A stretch of DNA of 64,000 nucleotides, taken from NCBI RefSeq assembly GCF_025847205.1, contig NZ_JAOYTH010000010.1:62001-126000 (forward strand), written 5' to 3'. Under the pieces are notes generated by a model. That model did not search any database and was not told where the DNA came from. It saw nothing but the letters and a program-made list of their open reading frames with translations. The stretch is from Pararhizobium sp. YC-54 (lineage in GTDB: Bacteria > Pseudomonadota > Alphaproteobacteria > Rhizobiales > Rhizobiaceae). How positions within the stretch are numbered: position 1 is the stretch's first letter; every line of letters starts with the position of its first letter. Positions 47,603 through 56,032 of this stretch are shown here, in pieces. A program made the translations under genes and the position numbers.

Positions 47603-49747
47603 CTAGGCCGGCCGACGCAGACGCGTCGTCAGATCATCGACAGGGGGAGGCGAACGGAAATCTTCAGGGGGTGCTGGCCGGCCGACGTGAAAACCTTGAA
47701 CCTGATCGATGCGAAACTCACGCATAAGCTCCAGTTGCTCGTCCGTCTCTACGCCTTCGACCAGTATTTTATGGCCCCGATTGCGAACCAGCCCAATAAT
47801 ATCCTGCAGCATCGCCTTACCCCTCGGAGTGCTGCAGTCGTGCAGAAACGAGCGGTCGATCTTGACGGTGTCGAAATCGATGAGGCGGAGCCAGGAAAGG
47901 CCGGCAAAGCCGGTTCCGAAATCGTCAAGCCAAATTCTAATCCCCAACATCTTCAAATCGCTGATGCAGCGGAGGATGTCTGAGTTCATCTCCATTTCGA
48001 GACCTTCGGTGATCTCAAAGGCGAGCCTGCCTCCAGCAACGCCGGTATCTCCGAGGATCGCAGCAACGGATGTGGCAAAACCAGGTGTCTTGAGCTGAAT
48101 GGGCGATACGTTAACACTGACAACACCAACATGATTGTCGACCAGCAGCTCGGCACAGACCGTCCGGATTGCCCAGTATCCGAGGTTCAGAATGGCGCCT
48201 GTCCGCTCTGCGATCGGGATGAAAAGGCCCGGAGGAACCGGCGTTCCGTCGAGCATTTTCAGGCGCATGAGAGCCTCGACGGCATCGACGCGGCCGGACG
48301 AGACATTGCGGATCGGTTGATAGACCAGCGATACGAGGTTCTGACTGGTGGCAATTTTCAGGAGAGCCGCGATATTTTCGCTTTCGTCGCTGCTATGCGG
48401 ATCATTTGGGTCAAATAATTTGGCGCAGTTCCGTCCGCTTGCTTTGGCGCCATACAATGCGCGATCGGCCTCGTGGATGATCTTTTCGAGTTTCGTGCCG
48501 GCTTGGCTTCGGGTGAATGCGGCGCCGACACTGACCGTGACAATCGACATGCCATCGCGGCGTTGCTGGTGCAGCAGCCCCATGTTTTCCACGGTTCGGC
48601 AGATGTTTTCCGCCAGTTCTGCAACTTGCTCCAGTGTTTCAACGCGCGCGAGCACAATAAATTCTTCGCCGCCATAGCGGCCGATCGAGCCGTTGTGCCG
48701 CTCTATCGAATCGGCAAGGGCATCGGCAACCAGTATCAGGCAACGATCGCCCTCCTGATGGCCGTAGCAATCATTGTACTTTTTGAAGAAATCCACATCG
48801 ATGAGGATTGCCGCAAAACTGGTGCCGTATTTCTGCCAGCCGCTCCAGTAATCCCGTAGCCGCTGATCGATGGCCCGGCGATTTTCCAGTCCTGTCAATG
48901 GGTCGGTATTCGACAATCTTAGCAGAGCGTCGCCCCGTTCTGACGCCTCCTTTTGCTGAACCCTCGCTTCAAGGGCGTTCAGGAAAACCTTGTAGCGCTC
49001 TTGGTTCAACTTCCAGTTTACGTAAGAGGTGAAAACGAAGCATGAGATGCAAAAGGTGCCGAAGGCGAGTTTGTATGAAGGGTCTACAGGCGGAAAAGCC
49101 TGCAATGCCGCAAGGAAAATAACAAGAATGACGGCTGACGCAATCAGGGAGAGGCGGAACTGAAAGCTGAAGAACAGGTTGACGCTCATCATGAAGATTG
49201 CGCCGAACACCATATAGTAGGATATGCTAATGGTGTCAGATGTCATCATCGATGGGTACAGCCAGCCCGCATAGGCCGCGACGAGGCCGGCGGCGCAGGT
49301 CGCATCAATGACATCTGCACTGGCGTTCCAGCGAACCTCGGCTTCCAATATGAAGAAGGCAATCGTTCCAATGACGAAACGGGCGGTGATCACATGCTTT
49401 GCAACGTCAGGAACAAGCAGCAGGTCGGTGATCGAGAACAGGATATAGACGGCGATCGCGATCCACATACCCTGTCGTGTATCCTGGCGACGGCTGCTCT
49501 GGCCTTCCTCCCGGTAAAGGGTGCGAAGCTCCGCCGAGGCCGGTCGTGGCGGCTCAGCGTTGAGATCGATCTCCACTACATCGGCGAGCGTGTGCTTCAT
49601 GCACGTTCCATGGGCTTGCGTCGCATCCTTCCGCGCTTGCACCGCCCGTCCGGCCATTGCCATCGCCTGAAGCATTCGAGCGCGCAGGACAGAAAGGCAG
49701 CCGACCAAGAACAGACAGCACTTTTCGGCACAATATGGGACGTACAT
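47603..49747 (-). CDS. Membrane GGDEF-EAL cyclic-di-GMP signalling protein
   Basis: 714 residues if the ATG at 49747 (AGGAAA upstream) is used; 49600 is possible. About seven hydrophobic segments lie between residues 95 and 250. The GGDEF domain has the active motif GRYGGEEF, but the inhibitory site normally RXXD just before it reads RHNG, so product inhibition may be lost. The EAL domain keeps EALMRL, NVSPIQL, EITEGLE, LDDFGTGFAGL, KIDRSF and EGVETDEQ...QGFHVGRP, the full catalytic set. It could make or break c-di-GMP. Confidence 0.92.
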   Translation of the reverse strand: MYVPYCAEKCCLFLVGCLSVLRARMLQAMAMAGRAVQARKDATQAHGTCMKHTLADVVEIDLNAEPPRPASAELRTLYREEGQSSRRQDTRQGMWIAIAVYILFSITDLLLVPDVAKHVITARFVIGTIAFFILEAEVRWNASADVIDATCAAGLVAAYAGWLYPSMMTSDTISISYYMVFGAIFMMSVNLFFSFQFRLSLIASAVILVIFLAALQAFPPVDPSYKLAFGTFCISCFVFTSYVNWKLNQERYKVFLNALEARVQQKEASERGDALLRLSNTDPLTGLENRRAIDQRLRDYWSGWQKYGTSFAAILIDVDFFKKYNDCYGHQEGDRCLILVADALADSIERHNGSIGRYGGEEFIVLARVETLEQVAELAENICRTVENMGLLHQQRRDGMSIVTVSVGAAFTRSQAGTKLEKIIHEADRALYGAKASGRNCAKLFDPNDPHSSDESENIAALLKIATSQNLVSLVYQPIRNVSSGRVDAVEALMRLKMLDGTPVPPGLFIPIAERTGAILNLGYWAIRTVCAELLVDNHVGVVSVNVSPIQLKTPGFATSVAAILGDTGVAGGRLAFEITEGLEMEMNSDILRCISDLKMLGIRIWLDDFGTGFAGLSWLRLIDFDTVKIDRSFLHDCSTPRGKAMLQDIIGLVRNRGHKILVEGVETDEQLELMREFRIDQVQGFHVGRPAPPEDFRSPPPVDDLTTRLRRPA

Positions 49748-49905
49748 TAAGTTTTCCTGAATTTGCCGAAGGTTAGCGGGCTCGTGCGGTATACCAACTG
49801 ATACGCGAGCGCGTTAACCATGCCATACGGTGGCGAGCAATTTTGATTGGCACTCCACCCGTTTTTCTCCATAGTGTTAATGATCTATTAACGCATGAGG
49901 CTCGT
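49748..49905. promoter_or_regulatory. Divergent region between the GGDEF-EAL and PhcB-like genes
   Basis: 158 bases hold both promoters. It is AT-richer towards 49860-49900 (GTTAATGATCTATTAACG), where ATTAACG and CGTTAACC (49811-49818) may be related half-sites. No confident -10/-35 pair was chosen. Confidence 0.35.
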
Positions 49906-50949
49906 GTGACCCAATTTAAGATTGCTTTTGATGGCGAAAGCCTGATCACCCCTGCGGCCATAAACACGGAACTATCTTCTTCCAAAACCGAACTGCATTA
50001 CGAGCAGCTGGCGACGGCGCGTGTAGAGGTTGCGCTGGCGTTGAGGATAGCGCAGCAACAGATTCAGGAGGATCAGGATCCGGCGCTGATCATCCATCGC
50101 CTGATCGGCACGCTTCACGACGCGCGCCGCAGGTATCACCACAACGTGTGGCAGGAATTAATCCCTATCGTGCAAAATCACCCGGTGGCGGATTTCTTCC
50201 ATCAGGATCCGTTCACGCGCTGGTCCTTCATGAAGCCGCGCGGCTATTCCGGCGATGCTCAGTTGATCGACTTCATCTATGGTCATCCGAGCGTTGCGGA
50301 AGAGATCGCCAATGCTTCGCCGCTCGGCAAGCAGCTCTATGGCTACACCAGTCAGTCACCGTCACCGGTAGCCGTGCGGGAACGGCGGGATCTTTTGACG
50401 CGCTATGTCGATGAAATCGCGACTGAAAAAGGCCCCGATACTGAAATTCTGACGGTCGCGGCCGGACACCTGCGCGAGGCCGACAACTCGGTTGCTCTGC
50501 GGGAAAAACGGATCAAGCGTTGGGTCGCCCTTGATCAGGATCCGCTCAGCGTCGGGTCGATGGTGCGGGATTTCGGGGGTACCTGCATCGAGGCGATCGA
50601 CGGTTCCGTTCGCGGCCTGCTCACCAAATCGCAGAAGCTCGGCAAGTTCGACTTCATTTACGCGGCGGGTCTCTACGACTATCTCGCCGACAAGGTCGCA
50701 ATCAAGCTGACCCAGACATGCCTGGAGATGCTGAAGCCGAACGGCGTGTTTCTCTTTGCCAATTTCTCGCGCGACGTCGATGACGACGGCTACATGGAAA
50801 CCTTCATGAACTGGGCGCTGTTGCTACGTTCGGATGTGGAAATGTGGAACATCATCAACGCCAGCACCGACCGCAATTCGGTCGAGGCGCATGTCGAGTT
50901 CGGTGCGAACCGGCATATCGTTTATGCCGTCCTGCGCAAGCGCAGCTAA
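49906..50949 (+). CDS. PhcB-like class I SAM-dependent methyltransferase
   Basis: 347 residues from a GTG at 49906 (TGAGG five bases upstream); a TTG at 49843 is also in frame. The N-terminal half has TRWSFMKPRGYSGDAQLIDFIY, the conserved KPRGY-GDA block of this family. The methyltransferase domain shows DTEILTVAAGHLREAD (motif I, weaker than usual), WVALDQDPLSVG, and FDFIYAAGLYDYL with MLKPNGVFLFANF. Relatives include PhcB of Ralstonia, which makes the methyl ester quorum signal 3-OH PAME. A terminator follows at 50961. Confidence 0.78.
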   Translation: MTQFKIAFDGESLITPAAINTELSSSKTELHYEQLATARVEVALALRIAQQQIQEDQDPALIIHRLIGTLHDARRRYHHNVWQELIPIVQNHPVADFFHQDPFTRWSFMKPRGYSGDAQLIDFIYGHPSVAEEIANASPLGKQLYGYTSQSPSPVAVRERRDLLTRYVDEIATEKGPDTEILTVAAGHLREADNSVALREKRIKRWVALDQDPLSVGSMVRDFGGTCIEAIDGSVRGLLTKSQKLGKFDFIYAAGLYDYLADKVAIKLTQTCLEMLKPNGVFLFANFSRDVDDDGYMETFMNWALLLRSDVEMWNIINASTDRNSVEAHVEFGANRHIVYAVLRKRS

Positions 50950-50960
50950 CGGCGGATCGT

Positions 50961-50984
50961 GCGGGAGCGGCATACCGCTCCCGC
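50961..50984. terminator. Terminator between convergent genes
   Basis: GCGGGAGCGG (50961-50970) and CCGCTCCCGC (50975-50984) are perfect arms with a CATA loop, followed by CATTTC. It lies 12 bases after the methyltransferase stop and 8 bases before the end of the fuconate dehydratase gene. Confidence 0.65.
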
Positions 50985-50991
50985 CATTTCA

Positions 50992-52269
50992 TCAGCCCTT
51001 AAACAGATACTGCTCAATCGAGGCTGCCTTCATCTCGATCGAGAAACCTGCTGCCTTCGGCGGCATATAGGCGGCATTCTCGATGATGCAGGGCTCCAGA
51101 AAATGCTCGTGCAGGTGATCCACATATTCGATCACCCGTCCGTCCTTGGTGCCGGACACGGCGACATAGTCGATCATCGAGAGATGCTGGACATATTCGC
51201 AAAGGCCGACGCCGCCTGCATGCGGCCAGACCGGCAAATCATACTTGGCGGCGATCAGAAGAACCGCCAGAACCTCATTCAGCCCGCCCATGCGGCATGA
51301 ATCGATCTGGACGATATCGATCGCGCCCTCGGCAATGAACTGCTTGAACATGATGCGGTTCTGGCACATCTCGCCGGTCGCGACCTTGACGGCGCCGATG
51401 CCGGCGCGGATCTTGCGGTGTCCGGCAACATCGTCCGGGCTGGTCGGCTCCTCGATGAAGAACGGCTTGGCGAATGCCAGCTTGTTCACCCAGGCGATCG
51501 CCTCGTCGACTTCCCAGACCTGGTTGGCATCGATCATCAGATAACGATCCGGGCCAATGACTTCGCGGGCGATACGCAGGCGGCGAATGTCGTCGTCGAG
51601 ATCGCGGCCCACCTTCATCTTGACATGGTTGAAGCCGGCGTCGATCGCTTCCTGGCAGAGCCGGCGCAATTTTTCGTCGTCATAACCCAGCCACCCTGCC
51701 GATGTCGTGTAGCAAGCGTAACCTTCCGCCTCGAGCGTCCGGATGCGCTCGGACTTGCCGCTTTCGGCACGCTTGAGAATGGCGACCGCTTCGTCGCGGG
51801 TGAGAACGTCGGTCAGGTAGCGATAGTCGATGATATCGGCGATCTCTTCGGCCGGCATGTCGGCGACCAGCCGCCAGACGGGTTTGCCTGCTTGCTTGGC
51901 AAGCAGATCCCAGACCGCATTGACGACAGCACCTGTGGCGAGATGCATGGCACCCTTGTCGGGGCCGATCCAGCGCAGCTGGCTGTCGCCGGTCAGGTGC
52001 CGCCAGAATTTTCCGGGATGGGCAAGGATAGCGCCAAGCTCGGCGCCAACAACCAGATGCTTCATCGCATTGATCGCCGCGCAGCAGATTTCATTCCCGC
52101 GGCCGATGGTGAAGGTCAGGCCGTGGCCGCAGAGCCCATCGGTGTCGGTGTCGAGAATGACATAGGCGGCGGAATAGTCCGGATCAGGGTTCATCGCATC
52201 CGAACCGTCGAGGCTTTGCGAGGTCGGGAAGCGCAGGTCGAAAACGCGGAGATCGGTGATGCGGGTCAT
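50992..52269 (-). CDS. L-fuconate dehydratase (enolase superfamily)
   Basis: 425 residues. The opening DLRFPTSQSLDGSDAMNPDP is characteristic of L-fuconate dehydratases (EC 4.2.1.68). Catalytic residues of the enolase fold are visible: K-X-K in NHVKMKVGRD, metal ligands in LMIDANQVWEVD, FFIEEPTSPDD and VATGEMCQNR, and the general-base histidine in VWPHAGGVGLCEYVQH. It converts L-fuconate to 2-keto-3-deoxy-L-fuconate in the cytoplasm. It is the last gene of the leftward fucose operon, 83 bases after the FAH gene. Confidence 0.93.
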   Translation of the reverse strand: MTRITDLRVFDLRFPTSQSLDGSDAMNPDPDYSAAYVILDTDTDGLCGHGLTFTIGRGNEICCAAINAMKHLVVGAELGAILAHPGKFWRHLTGDSQLRWIGPDKGAMHLATGAVVNAVWDLLAKQAGKPVWRLVADMPAEEIADIIDYRYLTDVLTRDEAVAILKRAESGKSERIRTLEAEGYACYTTSAGWLGYDDEKLRRLCQEAIDAGFNHVKMKVGRDLDDDIRRLRIAREVIGPDRYLMIDANQVWEVDEAIAWVNKLAFAKPFFIEEPTSPDDVAGHRKIRAGIGAVKVATGEMCQNRIMFKQFIAEGAIDIVQIDSCRMGGLNEVLAVLLIAAKYDLPVWPHAGGVGLCEYVQHLSMIDYVAVSGTKDGRVIEYVDHLHEHFLEPCIIENAAYMPPKAAGFSIEMKAASIEQYLFKG

Positions 52270-52352
52270 GGGTTTGCTCCGAAAACTATGGGCGGCAGGC
52301 TGTGGAATTTCGAATGGGCCGGCGCGAGGAGGGCCTTGCGCCGGCCAACGCG

Positions 52353-53198
52353 TCAGATATCAGCCCGTGTTGTCTGTTTCTGACTACCCAGACCCTCGAT
52401 ACCGAGTTCAACGATATCGCCGGCTTTCAGGTAGCGCGGCGGTTTCATGCCCATGCCGACGCCGGGCGGCGTGCCGGTGGAGATGATGTCGCCGGGATGC
52501 AACGACATGAACTGGCTGAGATAGGAGACGAGAAATGCTGCGCCATAGACCATGGTTTTCGTCGAGCCGTTCTGCGCGGTTTCGCCGTTGACCTTCAGCC
52601 AGAGGTTCAGGTTCTGCGGATCGGCGATCTCGTCCTTCGTCACCAGCCAGGGGCCGATCGGGCCGAAGGTGTCGCAGGACTTGCCCTTGGTCCACTGGCC
52701 GGAGCGCTCGATCTGGAAGGCGCGCTCGGAGACGTCGTGGACGGTGCAGTAGCCGGCTACATAGTCGAGGGCGTCGGCTTCAGAGACGTATTTCGCTGTC
52801 TTGCCGATGACCACACCGAGTTCGACCTCCCAGTCGGTCTTTTCCGAGCCGCGCGGGATCAGCAGATCGTCATTGGGGCCGACGATCGCCGAGGTTGCCT
52901 TCATGAAGATGACGGGTTCCGGCGGCACCGCCATGCCGGATTCGGCGGCGTGGTCGGCATAGTTGAGGCCGATGCAGATGAATTTGCCGGTTCCGGTGAC
53001 GCAAGGGCCGATGCGCGGCGTTCCGGAGACCAGCGGCAGGCTGGCTGGATCGAGTTTCGCCAGTGCGGCAAGCGCTGCGGGATCGATGTCCTTGCCGCCG
53101 ATATCGGAGACATGGCCGGAAAGATCGCGGATCTGGCCGTCGGCGTCGAGCATTGCCGGCTTTTCAGCGCCGGGTGCGCCATAGCGAAGAAGTTTCAT
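52353..53198 (-). CDS. FAH-family hydrolase, probable 2,4-diketo-3-deoxy-L-fuconate hydrolase
   Basis: 281 residues. The fumarylacetoacetate hydrolase fold is clear: CIGLNYADHAAESGMAVPPE, then PVIFMKATSAIVGPNDDLLI, the metal ligands in DWEVELGVVIG and VHDVSERAFQIER, and ISTGTPPGVGMGMKPP near the end. Beside fuconate dehydratase and an SDR, the best role is cleavage of 2,4-diketo-3-deoxy-L-fuconate to pyruvate and L-lactate. The gene lies 23 bases after the SDR gene. Confidence 0.88.
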   Translation of the reverse strand: MKLLRYGAPGAEKPAMLDADGQIRDLSGHVSDIGGKDIDPAALAALAKLDPASLPLVSGTPRIGPCVTGTGKFICIGLNYADHAAESGMAVPPEPVIFMKATSAIVGPNDDLLIPRGSEKTDWEVELGVVIGKTAKYVSEADALDYVAGYCTVHDVSERAFQIERSGQWTKGKSCDTFGPIGPWLVTKDEIADPQNLNLWLKVNGETAQNGSTKTMVYGAAFLVSYLSQFMSLHPGDIISTGTPPGVGMGMKPPRYLKAGDIVELGIEGLGSQKQTTRADI

Positions 53199-53221
53199 GA
53201 GCGTTTTCCTGTTTTAAGGCG

Positions 53222-53956
53222 TCAGATCGACCAGCCGCCGTCGATGTTGTAGGCTTGGCCAGTGGTATAGGTGGCACCGGCGAGATAGACGGCGAGGTCG
53301 GCGATTTCGTCCGGCGTTCCGATCCGGCCCATCGGCTGGCGGGCAATGAAGGCAGTGCGGGCGGTGTCATAGTCGCCCTGTGCGCGCATGCGTTCCTGCA
53401 GCGACGGGCTTTCGACCGTGCCGGGGCAAATGGCGTTGCAGCGGATGCCCTGCGCGACGTAGTCGGCGGCGACGGCCTTGGTCAGGCCGATGACGGCCGC
53501 CTTGGTCACGCCATAGGCAAAGCGGTTGGGCACGCCCTTGATGCTGGAGGCGACCGACGACATGTTGATGATCGCGCCATCGCCACGCGCCAACATCCCG
53601 GGCAGAACGGCGCGAATGGTCCGGATCATTGCCTTGACGTTGAGATCGAAGGCGAATTCGAGATCGGTATCCTTCATCTCCAGAACCGTGCCGCCATGGA
53701 CGACGCCGGCGCAGTTGAACAGCACATCGATGTCGCCGATCTCAGCAATCAGCGTCGAAACCGTATCGGCTTCCAGAACATTGAGAATGTGGGTCGAAAT
53801 GCCGGGCTCCTTGGCCAGATTGGCAAGCGCCTCGGCATTGATATCGGTGGCATGGACGATCGCGCCAGCCCTGGCGAAGGCGAGGGCCGACGCTTGGCCT
53901 ATGCCTTGCGCCGCAGCGGTGATCAGGACTTTCTTGCCGGTCAGATTGGCGGTCAT
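53222..53956 (-). CDS. SDR, probable 2-keto-3-deoxy-L-fuconate 4-dehydrogenase
   Basis: 244 residues of the classical SDR type. The cofactor motif is TAAAQGIGQASALAFARAGA (first glycine of TGXXXGIG replaced by alanine) and VHATDIN suggests NAD. NCAG replaces NNAG. The catalytic Ser-Tyr-Lys are in MSSVASSIKGVPNRFAYGVTK. The sequence resembles the DHRS6/BDH2 group, which includes bacterial 2-keto-3-deoxy-L-fuconate dehydrogenases. It would supply the diketo acid to the FAH-family hydrolase encoded next to it. Confidence 0.87.
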   Translation of the reverse strand: MTANLTGKKVLITAAAQGIGQASALAFARAGAIVHATDINAEALANLAKEPGISTHILNVLEADTVSTLIAEIGDIDVLFNCAGVVHGGTVLEMKDTDLEFAFDLNVKAMIRTIRAVLPGMLARGDGAIINMSSVASSIKGVPNRFAYGVTKAAVIGLTKAVAADYVAQGIRCNAICPGTVESPSLQERMRAQGDYDTARTAFIARQPMGRIGTPDEIADLAVYLAGATYTTGQAYNIDGGWSI

Positions 53957-53970
53957 GTCATTGGCCTCTT

Positions 53971-54420
53971 TCAGGTTTTCTTGCGTTCGACGATAAGAAT
54001 GTGATCGGCGGCGAGCACCACCTCGTCGCGTTGGTTGACGACTTCGCAGCGCTCGATAATGCGCCCGGACGCTGGACGTTTCGGGTCGCCGTCCTTGGCC
54101 GCGATGGTGACGCGCGTGCGGATCGTATCACCGATATGGACGGGACGGACGAAACGCAACCGGTCGTAGCCGTAGGAAAACGCAACCGGATTGATCAGCG
54201 ACGCGGTGAGGCCGACCCCGATGGAAAAGATCATAGTCCCATGAGCGATGCGCTGGCCACCGGGCAAGGTCTTGGCGAACTCGGCATCCATATGATGGGG
54301 AAAGAAATCGCCCGTATGTCCGGCGTGCACGACGAAATCGGTCTCGGTGATCGTGCGACCGGTGGTCAGCCGCACTGATCCGAGTTCGTAGTCTTCGAAA
54401 TGGATAATCTGTTCGCTCAC
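53971..54420 (-). CDS. MaoC-like (R)-hydratase family protein
   Basis: 149 residues from a GTG at 54420 that overlaps the stop of the Gfo/Idh gene (GTGA). The hot-dog fold is recognisable by [20 protein letters not shown] (catalytic Asp and His) and [16 protein letters not shown]. MaoC proteins usually hydrate enoyl-CoA, but none is part of the known fucose route, so its presence between the oxidoreductases is unexplained. It is 14 bases ahead of the SDR gene. Confidence 0.87.
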   Translation of the reverse strand: MSEQIIHFEDYELGSVRLTTGRTITETDFVVHAGHTGDFFPHHMDAEFAKTLPGGQRIAHGTMIFSIGVGLTASLINPVAFSYGYDRLRFVRPVHIGDTIRTRVTIAAKDGDPKRPASGRIIERCEVVNQRDEVVLAADHILIVERKKT

Positions 54421-55496
54421 GGTTCAAACCCTGGCAATGGCGCAAGCGGCGTCGCCGGCTGCGCGCTGGATTGATAGGCGGCTTCGACCAGCGCCATGGT
54501 CTGCCAGGCATCCTCGACGGAGCCGATCAGCACCTCGTCTTCGCCGGTGGCAAAACGCTGCAGATTGGCCATGCGGTTGGCAAAGGCGTCGGGGAACCAC
54601 GCGCCCTCAAGCGGCACGGAAACCCATTCCTCGCCACCGGCAGGGCGTATCCAAAGCTCGTCCGGCTCACCGCGCGGATAGTCGAGATTGACCCCGAGCT
54701 TGATATAGGCAGCGCCCTCGGTGCCCGAAATACGGAACTCGCAGGCCTGGAATTTGCGGCCGAAATCGTGATCGTGATTGACCGAGAGAACGCAGCGTAG
54801 CCTGTCGCCGTAGTCGAGGATGGCGGCCGTGCGCGTCTGCGCCACGTCATGGTTGGGGTGTCCAATGGTCTTGGCGTGAACGCCGAGCGGATTGCCGATC
54901 AGACCGCGGATGAAATCCAGATAGTGGATCGAGTGCATGGCGATCTCGATGCGCGGCAGGCCCTTCAGGAAAGGCCAGAGCCCCCAGGGGGTCGCCAGTG
55001 CCAGCCAGGCGTCGAAGTCGACGATCTCGCCGAGAAAACCGCGCTCGACCGCATCCTTCAAGGCCAGCATCATCGGCGCGAAGCGCAGCTGGAAATTGAC
55101 CGCCGCCTTCAATTGGCGAGCGCGGCAGATGTTTAGAATCTCCGTCGCGGCAATGAGATCCGAGCCCATCGGTTTTTGAATGAGCGCGGCCGCACCATGC
55201 GGCAGTTCCGACAGGATGGCGGCATGTGTTGCCGGGGGCGTAGCGAGATCAAAAACGGCGTCCTTGACCGAAAGCGCCTCATCTTCGCTTGCAAATGCGC
55301 GGATACCCCAGGTTTCTGCCAGTGCACGAGCTTTGTCAGCATTCGGATCGTAGAGACCGGCGACCGGAAAACCGGCCTTCTTGTAGGCCGGCAAATGGGC
55401 GTCGCCGACAATGCTGCCGGCACCAAAAATGACGATGGGGCGCGGCGAGGCGGGCTTTGGCCACCATTGCTGCAGCGATTTTGGGTCAAAGGTCAT
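54417..55496 (-). CDS. Gfo/Idh/MocA family oxidoreductase
   Basis: 359 residues. The N-terminal Rossmann domain begins [20 protein letters not shown], and EKPMG of typical members is QKPMG here ([12 protein letters not shown]). The second domain has [20 protein letters not shown], with the histidine expected near the active site. It could be the enzyme that oxidises L-fucose or a derivative, as no other sugar dehydrogenase for the first step is encoded nearby. It overlaps the MaoC gene by four bases. Confidence 0.87.
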   Translation of the reverse strand: MTFDPKSLQQWWPKPASPRPIVIFGAGSIVGDAHLPAYKKAGFPVAGLYDPNADKARALAETWGIRAFASEDEALSVKDAVFDLATPPATHAAILSELPHGAAALIQKPMGSDLIAATEILNICRARQLKAAVNFQLRFAPMMLALKDAVERGFLGEIVDFDAWLALATPWGLWPFLKGLPRIEIAMHSIHYLDFIRGLIGNPLGVHAKTIGHPNHDVAQTRTAAILDYGDRLRCVLSVNHDHDFGRKFQACEFRISGTEGAAYIKLGVNLDYPRGEPDELWIRPAGGEEWVSVPLEGAWFPDAFANRMANLQRFATGEDEVLIGSVEDAWQTMALVEAAYQSSAQPATPLAPLPGFEP

Positions 55497-55506
55497 GGGT
55501 TGAAAC

Positions 55507-55662
55507 TCCGAGGGCGCCCCTCATCCGGCCTGTCGGCCACCTTCTCCCCGCAGGCGGGGAGAAGGGAACTGCCGCAGCTTCCAGCCCCCTGTCGATTTCC
55601 GACGCGCTCAAGTCCCCTCTCCCTGCTTGCGGGGAGAGGGTTAGGGTGAGGGGCAGTTCTTG
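55507..55662. repeat. RIME-type palindromic intergenic repeat
   Basis: The block starts CCCCTCATCCGGCCTGTCGG and contains two palindromes: CTCCCCGC-AGG-CGGGGAG near 55550 and CTCTCCC...GGGAGAG near 55617-55640, ending in GGGTTAGGGTGAGGGGC. This is the usual make-up of Rhizobium intergenic mosaic elements. It fills the 194-base gap between the mutarotase and Gfo/Idh genes within the fucose operon. Confidence 0.7.
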
Positions 55663-55690
55663 CGCGGGGAAGGCCGATGTCCAAAACAGC

Positions 55691-56020
55691 TCAGTCATGA
55701 TGGAAAACCTCTTCCATCATTGCCCACCATTCGCCTTGCCTGCGGGTGGCAAGCGGCTTCTGGCAGGGCATGCAGACCGACCACCATTCCTTGTTTCTCG
55801 GATGCGCCGCCATCCTGGCCATGTCGGCGTCAAAATCGGTCCCGGCATATTCCCAATAACCGAACAGAAGGTTCTCCGGCTCCTTCAGGAAGATCGAATA
55901 GTTGGTGATGTTGCATTCCGAGATCAGGGCAAGAATATCCGGCCACACAGTGGCATGAAGCCGCCGGTATTGCGCTATTTTGTCCGGCTCAAGCCCGATC
56001 ACCATGCCCATGCGCTGCAT
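55691..56020 (-). CDS. Sugar mutarotase, L-rhamnose/L-fucose mutarotase type
   Basis: 109 residues, the normal length of RhaM-like mutarotases. The family motifs are visible: MVIGLEPDKIAQYRRLHATV (with the catalytic histidine), NYSIFLKEPENLLFGYWEY and the end WWSVCMPCQKPLATRRQGEWW. It speeds interconversion of the anomers of a 6-deoxy sugar so that the dehydrogenase receives the right form. Beside fuconate genes, L-fucose is the likely substrate. It follows the dehydratase-like gene by 12 bases. Confidence 0.88.
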   Translation of the reverse strand: MQRMGMVIGLEPDKIAQYRRLHATVWPDILALISECNITNYSIFLKEPENLLFGYWEYAGTDFDADMARMAAHPRNKEWWSVCMPCQKPLATRRQGEWWAMMEEVFHHD

Positions 56021-56032
56021 TATTGTCTCCCG

